Position numbers and translations under genes: made by a program. Source: Neelides folsomi (lineage: Eukaryota > Arthropoda > Collembola > Neelipleona > Neelidae). From it: DNA of 64,000 nt. The notes under the pieces are model-generated. The model saw only the letters and a program-made list of their open reading frames with translations. It had not been told where the DNA came from and did no database searches. Positions 48,293 to 62,531 of this stretch are shown here, piece after piece. The first letter of the stretch is position 1. Each line of letters opens with the position of its first letter. Where the stretch lies: the NCBI GenBank assembly GCA_034687125.1, contig JAQGBZ010000065.1:62001-126000 (forward strand). The letters run 5' to 3'.

Positions 48293-51025
48293 ACTTCCCT
48301 GCAAAACCAATAGTGGACATAAGGTTTGGGACTTTGGGAGAGTTAAATCAATAGAGATATTTACTTTAATTTAATCAGCTTAACAATTCCTTATTTGCCT
48401 TTCTACATTAATATAAAAGCCTTATATGAGCCAAAGGATAATACATAACAAACCAGAGTTATGTTAATTCCGATTATCGATTTTAGTGCGGTAAACTAAT
48501 TAAAAGGGTGGAAATGGAGAAAAGTGGAAATAAAAGCTCGAGGGCGAGCTTTCTTTGAAAATGACGCAACTCTTCAATTATTTTTGCACTTGAGAGAAGA
48601 GAAGAATAAATTTGTTTATAAAAGGAATTCTCAAAAGAATTTCCTCCTTGTAGGAATTCCAAAGGATGTAATGACCCAAAAATCAATAGCATGCAAAATG
48701 GTAATGAGACATTTAAATTCCAAAGGAGTGAAAGTAGCAAAACACACCACTTACAAATTACTCTTCTCAGTTTACTTATAATATGAAAGTATTTAAACCT
48801 CAACATTTCCATCGTTAGAAAGTTCTTAAAATCCTTTTCTTGGCTAATTTTCCCTTGATCATAATTTTAAACGAAAGTTTGTCGTTGAGAATGAAAAGCT
48901 AGCCAAGTAATGAAAGAAAACTTCAATGTTGAGTTTAAGTTAGGACATTTATCCACTTATATGAAAAGATAAGATAATTAGAGCGTATTTAAACAAATCT
49001 TTTGGAAATTCTCTTTTTAGAATACAAGGAGGATTTTGTCCTTTGTTCAATAAGTGGATGCGTGGGCGAGATTTTGTTTGTAAAATGCCAGAAAAGCTTA
49101 AGATTTATAATCTACTAAAGGGCTTCTGTTTGATTAATCGATATCGGAAGGTTTTCTTTGACAAAAGTTGATCAAAGGATTCACTCTTCTAAATTAAACC
49201 TTTGAGATTGAATTTCCATTCAAGGATTTATCTGCCAAACTCGACATGGAGCGGGGAGCAGAAGGACTTCCCAAGGTTTTCTCTTTTTCTCTTAATTTCC
49301 ACTCTACTCATTTCATTTTCATAGTTATGAATATCCTCACTTTGCATTTTCTCACTTGAAGAGAAACGATTTAAGAACATTAGTATTCAAAAAAGATGAC
49401 CTTCCAACATGACACAATTTTCAAATTAATCTCTTCATGCTTAAATGTCAAAGTGTTACTCTGTTACTACTATATTTGTAAAATCTCTTTTATATAATAT
49501 TAACATCTAACGATATTACATACACTTGAATTATTTGTATTTAAATTTTATTGTATGAAATTTAAGTGTATGAAATTAAATAAAATATATTTTCAATTGT
49601 GTCATAATGATCATCATGCGAATATAATAAGGATGTATGTAAAAATATTATATACTAAAGTAGTATATAGTATTTTTTATTTTCAATTTTTGATATTTTT
49701 TGTAAAAGTGAAGAAATGTAGGAAATTGAGCTTACAAATCGTAGAGCAATTTTGATTGTGAAATTGAATTGAAGCAATGAGGCTCAACTTGTTGCGAGAC
49801 CGTGAACAAAGGGAAGCGAGTCGGAAGAAGATGATATTTCTTGATAGAGTTCGATTCAACTGAATTCGGCGTCATTTCTTTCCTTCCTCAGAACCCGGGT
49901 TGGAAATGGAGAGGCGCAGGCCAGGGAAGGAATTTGAGATGAACCAACTGTGAAATGCAATGAAAGCAATTTTAGCAATTCCTATGCTCTCAGTGCTGAA
50001 TCATATAATGAAATTTCTCTTTTAATTTACCAGTGAATGAGCAGCTTCATGTAAATTTATAGTTAGACATAAAAAGATCAATTTTAGCGAGAACCTCACC
50101 ATACGCAGCTTTTCCCAATCTTCAATTGCCTTCCGAACTTCACTATTCAAATTTTAAACCAGTCAATTAGACATTTGGTGGCTACTTCCACTTGGTGTAA
50201 GTCTTAACTGCTATTGTTAAAAACTACAAGATATTTAAACTCAATTGTTTGATCTTCTTCAAGACTTTGAAAAAAAATATGGAAAAGTTGTTGCAAAAAA
50301 ATCTTATGCAATAAATAAATACCTTCCATAATTTTTTAGGAGTAATGCGACTTCTAATTTATTATCTTCATGAACAATTGTAGGTATATTTATTTATTTA
50401 TTTTTAATCAAGTTCTGAAAATGAAGTTCATGGTCACTTTTTTCATCGTGATAATTGTTTAGACGAAGATTTGGTTTCTTTTGGCACCTAACTCATTATT
50501 ATCACTTGTTTGTTAATTTCAAGATTAATTATAGCATTTTATATTACGTAAGCTTGCATTAACTTATATATTAATCTGCATATAAGCTTAAATATATTAT
50601 CAGTTATGAGGTATACTCGAGGTACTAATATGTAGGTACAATTATTTAAGTACGTAGTAGCGTTGATCCATCACATTATGCATCATCTGGTATTGATAAT
50701 ATAGAATACATAGATAAAAATATTTGTTACCATTTTTCAAATGATAGTAAAAAGAGTCGAGCGGACAAATCAAATAAGCTTTATGATCTTGACATTTTAA
50801 AATACAGATAGGTACCAGTACTTTTACCATATTTATGTATGTTGTACGAGGTGTACTATACTAAATACTAACAAGCTAAAATATTTGATCGGATCAAAGT
50901 TTAAATTCAAACATCGTGAAGATTATGAATCTTTTGAGTAATAAATTAATTTGTTTGAAGGTCAAATTATTAATTAAGACGAACTTCTTAAAATCTCAGA
51001 ACTCTGTAAACATCAATCTAATTGA
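48293..51025. other. Gene-poor 2.7-kb stretch
   Basis: Upstream of the granin-like gene. Overlapping open stretches on opposite strands at 48483-48812 show no family resemblance. Two islands near 49240-49280 and 49860-49950 are less AT-rich than the rest and could be unannotated exons or regulatory DNA, but I cannot support either. Confidence 0.45.
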
Positions 51026-51034
51026 TATAAAAGG
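51026..51034 (+). promoter_or_regulatory. TATA box of the first small peptide gene
   Basis: TATAAAAGG lies 130 bases before the start codon at 51164. A TTCATTAG initiator-like site follows about 30 bases later, near 51062, giving a compact focused promoter. Confidence 0.65.
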
Positions 51035-51163
51035 AAGAGTTGAATAGCTCGAGTCTATTTGTTCATTAGAGAATTCATCTTTAGAATCAAAATAAAGTTT
51101 TGCTTTGCTTGGCCGAAAAAACAAACACAATTATTTTCAGTCTTCAACCTTAATATTGAAAAG

Positions 51164-51532
51164 ATGAAGGTTGCACTGGTAAGTATTTAATATTGATATT
51201 ACATATATACATATACCCAAGAATAAGCCAACTATTAAAATTGGTAGTATATTAAAACTAATTTGTTTAATGATTTAGGATTTGGTAAACAAGCAAATTA
51301 AATTTTGTTGTAATTTTAGGGACTTATTTTAACATTGGCTTGCCTTTGGGCCATTGCGGCGTCTAAACCTAATCCCGAAACTGATACAAACATGTCTGAC
51401 TTGGATACTGCGAATTCTTTCGTAATTGGATATCCGGCTTATTACATTCCGGGCAGGCGACCTGGATATTGGAGACCTCCTAGATATTACGGAAGGCCAA
51501 AACCTCGACCAGTGGTAATAGTCGGAAAGTAG
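51164..51532 (+). CDS. Small secreted aromatic/arginine-rich peptide precursor
   Basis: Two exons, 51164-51178 and 51320-51532, encode 75 residues. The intron falls inside the signal peptide (MKVAL then GLILTLACLWAIAAS). A short acidic segment (PETDTNMSDLD) precedes a cationic tail rich in Pro, Arg, Tyr and Gly (IPGRRPGYWRPPRYYGRPKP). The chain ends VVIVGK; a terminal Gly-Lys can be trimmed and converted to a C-terminal amide. There are no cysteines after the signal. The layout resembles precursors of linear antimicrobial or neuropeptides, but I recognise no family. It is the first of four small secreted-protein genes in about 4.2 kb. Confidence 0.72.
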
Positions 51533-52476
51533 AAAACTCATCTGATAAAAAAGTTAATAAATCTCAATTTGTATGTGCTATTGACTATATTATTCATCCT
51601 TTATTTAATGGAAATTTATTATTTAATCATTGAATCTTGTCATTATTAAAGGATTATTAATGAAAAATCTCTCAAAGCATAAAACACAATTTGTACATTA
51701 ATCAGTTTTAACCCTTTTCTTAGAAAATGAGAATTGAAACGTTTGCATGCTTGACGTGAATGTTAGTCAATTGTTTTTTATTAGATAACTCAAGGATTCC
51801 TTTGGATTTTCCATTTCTTAATACTTGAATAATCCAGTGAGTGTAATCTAGATTCATCGTGAACGAAACTGCGCTTCATGAGGAACGCAAATGTTGTTAA
51901 ATAATTAAATCTAATTGGAGCTTATCTCATTTCTTTATTCAACACTTCATTTTCAATTTTCGGCTCAAGTATAAATATACCTAGAATAGAAGATAAAAAC
52001 CTGTGAAAAAATTGTTTCGTCCTCCATTTGAATTCCAAACCCTATCGGCAAACAATAGTCTCAATCAATACATGGTTCATTTAAATTACAATGATACTAA
52101 TAATTTTTTAAAGTTTCACTTTTAACCCTGTCGACTTTACTCTACTTCTTCACTTATATTCATTTTATTGAAAAGCCTCAACAGCTAAAAAGCTTTATTT
52201 AACTTTAAAGCTCATACCTCAATTCGTAAAATGCATCTTTACTGGGTAAATAATTCATCCTTATTTTAACTAAACATTACAATCTTGTAATGTTTAAAAT
52301 ATTAATTATTCAGTTATTCATAAATTAGTGAATTTCTAACTAACATAAAAATTACAAAAAAGAAATACACATGAGGAGTATTTGATACTTGATACTTGAT
52401 TAGTATGAAGAATTTATTTGATATAATATATATACGAGAAACTTATTTCAATAGTAAAAGTAAATACATTTTGTGA
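51533..52476. other. Spacer between the first two small secreted genes
   Basis: AT-rich. A TATATATA stretch near 52425 lies shortly before the next start codon. No other gene seen. Confidence 0.5.
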
Positions 52477-52995
52477 ATGAAAAGAGTTATCATTATCTTT
52501 TTGAACTTTGTAAAGATCTCTTTCTTCCTCCTTCTTGGAATAACACTCAACGAATGTTCACCAATTTTATTACTCACCGTCTTTCCGATCAAAGGGAACG
52601 AAGAAGAGATCAAAAAGAGTAGCACAGGTATAAAGGAAGTGGAAAACCCTCCAGTTTCTTTCAGAGCGATAGAAGAGGTTTCGACCCATTCAGGGGAAAT
52701 TGATTCAAAGGACGATTACGCCTACACTCAAGCCAATGAAACATTTGTTATTCCAAAGGAGTTTGTTGAGACTTTCGTCCATCCAAGTCTGCCCAAAGTG
52801 AATTTGAAGACTCAAACCGAATCTGAGTCTTCGGAGGGAAAAGATGAATCAAATGAAACCAAAGACGATCCGTCCATTAAGACCAATTTGCCAGAAGTTG
52901 GAGATAAAAGTGAAAGCTATTCGGATTCAAAGAGTAGCAGTTCGGATTCGGAGAAAATAAAAATGGCATTTATGATTCAAATGCATAAAAAATAA
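52477..52995 (+). CDS. Secreted acidic serine-rich protein
   Basis: A single-exon frame of 172 residues. The N-terminus has a hydrophobic stretch (IIIFLNFVKISFFLLLGITL) that fits a signal peptide, with one cysteine near its end. The rest is dominated by Glu, Asp, Ser and Lys, including ESESSEGKDESNETK and SESYSDSKSSSSDSEK, and looks disordered and phosphorylation-prone. No domain is recognised. Its position within the small secreted cluster suggests shared regulation but not shared structure, because it lacks the aromatic/arginine tail. Confidence 0.6.
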   Translation: MKRVIIIFLNFVKISFFLLLGITLNECSPILLLTVFPIKGNEEEIKKSSTGIKEVENPPVSFRAIEEVSTHSGEIDSKDDYAYTQANETFVIPKEFVETFVHPSLPKVNLKTQTESESSEGKDESNETKDDPSIKTNLPEVGDKSESYSDSKSSSSDSEKIKMAFMIQMHKK

Positions 52996-53314
52996 CTCAA
53001 ATTTTCTGCTTTAATAAACTCTATATTGTTTATTTAAAAAATTGTTTTTAATATCACATCATACATACTTATATTGTACAGTATTTATAAGTACCATATA
53101 AAGTATAACAATTCATTTCATATTATTCCACAAAACATCAAGTATGTTTTTAAATAGAAATGCCTTTTAAGAAAAGAAAAGATTCTTATTATCAATTAGA
53201 ACAAGTACAAGTAGATTTTAATGTTAATTATTTAGTTGTTAATTTCAAGATAAATAAAAGAATAGGTAAGTTTCGTTTGCAGTGCAAACTAAAATGTTGT
53301 TACATTTGTGAAAA

Positions 53315-53729
53315 TCAATAAAAGGATAGAGGATTCTTAATAAATAATCCATTCCCATAAAAATAATGTGGTCTTTGGTAATAATGTCTATAGTCGGAGT
53401 AAGAAGGGTTAAAAGAGGAAGGTCGGGGTTCAAGGATTTCTTCTTCCTCTCCACTCAAGGGAATATTCGTTCTGTGGACTTTCACTCTTTCATCTCCTCT
53501 TTTATTTAACAAATGATATCTTGGAGCTGAAATAGCCGGTTTCAATAGAACGAGAGCAAAAAAGATCAAAAGTAGTCCGAGTAAATTATTCTGGAAAGTA
53601 AATTCAATTAGACTCATATAAATGTAGCTATATATACTAAAATATTTATAATATAACTTTTAGTAATGTACTGCCCTGAAATTTTATTATTAAAAAGTTA
53701 ATGAAACAAACCTCGTTTAGAATCTTCAT
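53315..53729 (-). CDS. Small secreted aromatic-rich peptide precursor
   Basis: Two exons (53712-53729, then 53315-53590) encode 97 residues. As in the 51164 gene, the first exon carries only a few codons (MKILNE) and the intron lies at the start of the signal peptide, which continues NNLLGLLLIFFALVLLKPA. An acidic segment (SGEEEEILEPRP) precedes a Tyr/His/Arg/Pro-rich tail (YSDYRHYYQRPHYFYGNG). There are no cysteines. It is on the opposite strand from its neighbours. The family is unknown; the shared architecture suggests common descent with the genes at 51164 and 54923. Confidence 0.7.
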
Positions 53730-54657
53730 ACTTTATTATCTTTAAACTTTTGAAGTTTTCTGATCTGAAGCTTGAATTAAAACAAAATATGGTAGAAAAA
53801 AGTTAAGAAATGGAAAAAGAAAGAACTTTCTTTTACAAGTGAACAATATCGTGAGAATTAAAGTTTTGGTGATTTTACGACGAAGTTTTTTCTTTTTATC
53901 CACAAGACTATTAATTTCTTATATAATCTAATTGGTGAAAAATGTTATCATTTGCATTTTTTCGACATTCCCTATTAAATTCATCATTTAACATCGTAAT
54001 ATTATTTAAATAACGAGTCATTATTAACTTATTTATAAAAGAATTTTGTTAAAAAAATTAGCGTCAGTGCATCAAACAATAGATTTGTTAGTAATAATTA
54101 GCTAACTGTCAAAACAAAGTAGCTTAATATACCATATATGCATATATGCTTTCATATTTAGATTTTATAATAAAGATTTATAGTAGTTTTTATAAGGAGT
54201 ATTGTATATCTAATTTAAGTATCAATCCTATACAGGTATAGAATTGACAAAGTATGTAGTAGGTCTATAAAATTTATTTTGATCTAAGATCTGTTTTCTT
54301 TTTTTCTATTTTCATACTTCAATAAGAATAATGAATATTTAATGTTAGATTATATGCGCATTAAATAAGATCCACACCTCCTTTCATTAATATTCCAGAG
54401 TCTCGTGATCTTTTGCAATTTACATTTTAAAGCAGGGAAATGGAATTCTTTCTTTGTTCAAAACAACTCATCGTTATTCATAAAATTCGTTTTTGTAGGT
54501 GTGTTTCATTTATTATGTTATTCTTTTACCAACATCAAATTAAAATAATTAAGATTATTTAGCATGATAAACATTAGATTGGTTTTATAAAAACCCTCAA
54601 TGCATTTTTGCTAATTGGAATTTAGTTAAATTACATAACTTTCACATAAGATGTCCG
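53730..54657. other. Spacer between oppositely oriented peptide genes
   Basis: AT-rich sequence separating two divergently transcribed peptide genes; no additional frame is supported. Confidence 0.5.
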
Positions 54658-54668
54658 TATATAAAAAG
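54658..54668 (+). promoter_or_regulatory. TATA box of the 54923 peptide gene
   Basis: TATATAAAAAG, with an ACAGTGAG initiator-like site about 30 bases downstream near 54692, precedes a ~230-base 5' UTR. Confidence 0.6.
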
Positions 54669-54922
54669 TCCGAACTTTGTTGTATTCACACACAGTGAGA
54701 GTTTTTAAAGTAAAGTTGAAGAAATAAAGTTCTTTCAAAAATTCTCTTATAAATATTGAAACTTTATTCTTTGTCTAAAAACTTCTGAATCAAGATTTAT
54801 TGTTCTTTCTTTTGAGTTATACTTTTTTCTATTAATAATAACTAAAATTTTCGCCAAGTAGGGCAAAAGATATCCAATTAATAATTTTTGTAAAGAAAAG
54901 TACACAATTGAGAAATTGTAAT

Positions 54923-55348
54923 ATGAAAATCATAAAAACATTCCATAAGGTAAACTTTTCAAAATATAGTACGAAATATATTTTATAGTACGAATGTACG
55001 AAAACCTTTCAAAACATTGCAGAAGCGAATTTAATGTTTTTTTTGCTTTAACAGGAAATATTGATTACTTTCATCTTTCTCTTATTTTCACTTGCATTAT
55101 CAAAGATGAGGAAAGTCAGACCAACAGGATTAATTTCTCAAGGTCTAGAAAACTCAACCGAAGTTAAAGCCATTGAAGAAATTGACCAACCACAACCTTA
55201 TTCACTATCTCTCTTAAATGAAAATGAAAATACCGAAACAATGCAAGGTGCATATCAAGATAACTATCTGCACTATCCCAGGAGAAAATATATTTATTAT
55301 CCGAGAAATTATTATCCTTACTATTTTAGGCATAGTCATAATGAATAA
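54923..55348 (+). CDS. Small secreted tyrosine/arginine-rich peptide precursor
   Basis: Two exons, 54923-54949 and 55055-55348, encode 106 residues. Again a tiny first exon (MKIIKTFHK) is split from a signal sequence (EILITFIFLLFSLALS). A basic patch (KMRKVRP), a long acidic middle with NENENTE, and a tail extremely rich in Tyr, Arg, Pro and His (YPRRKYIYYPRNYYPYYFRH) follow. Exon layout and tail composition match the genes at 51164 and 53729. It may be secreted, with the acidic middle masking the cationic tail until cleavage; that is inference. Cuticle- or silk-related roles are alternatives given the tyrosine content. Confidence 0.72.
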
Positions 55349-55624
55349 AAACATCAATTAATTAATGTCATTTTCATTAATGCACTGACATGTGAGAAAA
55401 TCGTAATTTAATAACATAACAAATAACTTAACAAGCGCAAGCGTTAGATAAATGTGTCTATTTATTGTATTCCTATTTAAATATAAAGATATTGTTCTTT
55501 ATTTATAAATTAATACTATAATATGTATATTATTTTTACATATTGATTTTTCTATAAAGTTCCAGTTTAATATTACAAGAATATTTATAAATTGAATAAA
55601 ATAGTTGTATATACTTTCCAAGTA

Positions 55625-55856
55625 GTCGTTCTCCGTTGACCTTTTTTCTCTAAAATGGTTTCAAGTAACTATTGTAATAAGATTACATAGCAATCTAATG
55701 TAAAAAGAACTTGTTATTTGCCTTCGTTACCCCGTTTTCTCCAAATAAAAATTAGCAAAATGCAATATATTTCATAATAGATTTCTATAGTTATGTTTTT
55801 ATAACTTATCTGCGAGGAAAAACTGTAATTTTAAAAAAAGGTCAACGGAGAACCAC
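55625..55856. mobile_element. MITE, 232 bp
   Basis: Ends GTCGTTCTCCGTTGACCTTT and, inverted, GTGGTTCTCCGTTGACCTTT match over about 23 bases. TA flanks both sides (55623-55624 and 55857-55858). No coding capacity. Confidence 0.88.
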
Positions 55857-55869
55857 TATTTGGAGAGTA

Positions 55870-56270
55870 CTCCCCAACGTCAACCGGGTTTGCGTGCTCC
55901 CTTTTATCACCTCACCCGTTCATTTCTTATTAATGCAATGATTCCTTTTCAACTTTTTAATTCATATAGCGAAGGGAAAAGCAATATCACAAGAGATAGT
56001 TAATTTAATTAGAATTAAGTTTTTACAAAGAGCTCATTAAAGTTAAAGGAGATATTAATATTTTTCTTGGTTTTATTAAGTTAATAAGTAATTTGTAATT
56101 TAAGTATTATTTGATTTAATATAATACATTTTGTTAATTTCAAATGATACTCTTTTTAATCCAAACTAAATAAAAAATATAATATTTCTATATAAAGACC
56201 CAATTCTTGATGAAAAAGAAGGAAAGTTGTCAAAACCAGGGAGCGCGCAAACCCGGTTGACGTTGGGGAG
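55870..56270. mobile_element. MITE, 401 bp
   Basis: The 32-base terminal inverted repeats (CTCCCCAACGTCAACCGGGT then TTGCGTGCTCCC) differ at one position. TA flanks both ends (55868-55869 and 56271-56272). It begins 13 bases after the preceding MITE. Its first bases, CTCCCCAA, equal those of the outer MITE at 15817, suggesting the same transposase superfamily. Confidence 0.9.
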
Positions 56271-56272
56271 TA

Positions 56273-57000
56273 CATGCCTTGCCTGTATAACTTATGATTA
56301 TGAAATTAAATTGAAATGTCTAATCAATAAATTCTTTACAATTGTTTTTTAAAATACGTAATGATTAATGATTAAATATGCCGATTTCAACTATGCTATT
56401 TGTAATGTTTGTTATATCTGTATTAATTATTAATATGAAATGATTCTTGTGAAATTCATTTAAATGCGGCATACAAAAAAACCAAATTAAATGTTTGTTT
56501 ATTATTGGCTGTTACTTATTGACTAACATACAAATATACTTGAAGATTATTCGAAGCAATAAATACCATGTATTGAGAAATTTCTCTTTAAATTAAATAC
56601 AGAGGTATAAATATTTTAAAAATTTTTTTATTTTAAAAATACTTGAATTATTTATTTTGAATACAAATTAGGACTTGGCACTTAAAAATACTCTCAAGTG
56701 AGTTCAATTAATCGAATATTAATTTGATTAAAATTCATACAAATAAAATACTTATTGTTTAAATTGGCTTCGTAAAATAGAATTGTATGTTTTGAATATT
56801 CGATTATTAAATATAAATATTAATAGAATGAAAATGAATGTAGAAATTATATAGTCATATAATAAAAAGTATAAGAAAATATTTTATCGAATATTACATT
56901 TATACAAATAGTATGTCATGTAATTTAACACACTGATATAGCAGTGTAATTAGGAAATTAAATATTGAAGAATCTCTTGGTCATCACTTTTTCGGATCTA
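56273..57000. other. Intergenic
   Basis: AT-rich sequence after the MITE; no gene or clear repeat. Confidence 0.5.
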
Positions 57001-58032
57001 TCAATCCATTGAAATTGAAGGTATTAAGCCAAAAGACAAGCTGAGTTCTTCAAAGTCAACATATGAAATTAAGCCTAAAATTATAAAATATAATTAATCA
57101 TATATAATTAATAGTTAGCATTACAGGATAATTGAAGACAATATAAAATTACTTACTTATATTATCATCTGAATCCGGATAAGGAAATTCCTCAGGCTTC
57201 ATATACTCGTAATAGCTCGATTCGGCAGCATAAAAGCATTCCTCATGATTGAATCCTAATCAAGAATTTGATAATAAATATCAATAAATATAATATATGG
57301 GATGATCTACGAAGGATCCCATACATTCACAAAATAATTAATTATAGGCCTTATGTATGTTTAAAACTAGAGCCAATAAAAATAATTTTATTCCATACCC
57401 ATTTGTGAAGAGAACATTTCCGGTTCTGGCAATCCTGAATCATCGAATTGTGAATCTTCTAGAATGATTTCTGAATCGACGGCCCTATCTGAGCCAGTCG
57501 ATTCTTCCGTGTCAGAGATTTGTTCAAATGGAAGAATAGAATATTCGTTTAAGTTCATGTCTTTGATCTCTCTTTGAATGTCTCTCAATACTTCAGTCGG
57601 TTCATATATGGCATTAGTCTGGTCAGTAATTTCTTTTGAACTCTTCGAGATCACATCCGATTTCATTTCATTATCCTTTTTCAAAGGACGAGATGAAATT
57701 TCATTCACTTCATTTTTAAAAATATGGCTGAGGTCAACAAGAGCAGAATTCTTAGCACGGCGCGTCGGCTTCGGCATCACTAAAATAATTTTTTTTAATT
57801 TTTGGTTCAGTAACGTTCGTTAAAACTCTAAAACGCATTCTAATTTATTTGCATCGAAAACCTAAATATATTAGGCACTTATGCAAAAGTTATAGATAAT
57901 TATTCAAATATTTTTTAATTATGAAAAGATAGCCGTCTTACCTGGAGTGACTTCCGATTTTTGAGAGAATGCTTTTAAGTTTCTCATCGAATGGAGAGGA
58001 TTCTCATTGTTGAAACTTTCAAAGCGGCTCAT
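57001..58032 (-). CDS. Acidic protein of unknown function
   Basis: Four exons (first to last: 57942-58032, 57399-57779, 57157-57255, 57001-57074) close in frame at 214 residues. The N-terminus is polar (MSRFESFNNENPLHSMRNLK), followed by a basic patch (MPKPTRRAKNSALVDLSHIF). A long acidic, serine-rich middle (ISDTEESTGSDRAVDSE) and an aromatic-acidic end (EEFPYPDSDDNI, YVDFEELSLSFG) follow. There is no signal peptide, transmembrane segment or known domain. Likely an intrinsically disordered nuclear or cytosolic regulator. The short N-terminal NEN and acidic C-terminus reminded me of securin-like cell-cycle proteins, but no clear destruction box is seen, so I do not assign it. It is transcribed divergently from TMEM245 across about 630 bases. 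Confidence 0.75.
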
Positions 58033-58662
58033 TGTGACTTTACTAAATACTTGAATTAAGAATAATTTAAATTGAATTTAAACTGTCAGTTTAATGAAAA
58101 TTGTAAGAAGATTATTTTCTTTCTCCTTCCTAGAAAGAGAGTCACTTCAAATGTGAAGTATAAAGCCAATGAATGAAAACCTCCCTTGCGACTCTCACCA
58201 ATAGGAAATGAAGAGGGAGATGACTCAAATTTAAAATTAAATCCTTTTCCTTAATTAAATTTTGCTGATTTAAGATATTAACTTATTGCAATCTCTATTG
58301 AACGTTAAACACCATGTCACTCACGAGTCATATTTAATCATATTTAACTTATTGCACACGTATTTTCTTCATTGTATCTTTAAATTATATTTGTTAAATG
58401 TCTGAAGTTGCAATTCAAGAAGAAAAATATTGAGACTTGACATTGGAAGATTGAGACGAAACGTCATGTTGTAATGAGATAGTGTAAGAAAGACCAAAGT
58501 TTAACTAATTTATCTCTATAATTAAGCTACGTTGCAGGATTAAATTCATTCATAAACTTTGTATGTTGATATTACTTTAGTCAATAGAAAATAAGCAACA
58601 TATTTATTAATAAACTTGGTTAACTTTCTTTTAATTTTAGTTTGAGGGAGTAAACATCTACA
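58033..58662. promoter_or_regulatory. Bidirectional promoter region
   Basis: A 630-base gap between two divergent start codons (58032 minus, 58663 plus). No TATA box at a usual position was seen. It presumably holds both 5' UTRs; an AG-containing site at about 58640 could be a 5' UTR splice acceptor of the plus-strand gene. Confidence 0.45.

Positions 58663-62531
<3,869 letters not shown>

Noticed and set aside
48483..48812. Overlapping open frames on both strands upstream of the granin-like gene
   Set aside because: Mirror-image frames with no signal, domain or splice support; both cannot be coding and neither looks like a protein family.
57001..58032. Securin or other cell-cycle destruction-box protein
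   Set aside because: The NEN-like N-terminus and acidic end are suggestive, but there is no clear RxxL destruction box in a fitting context, so the gene is left unassigned.
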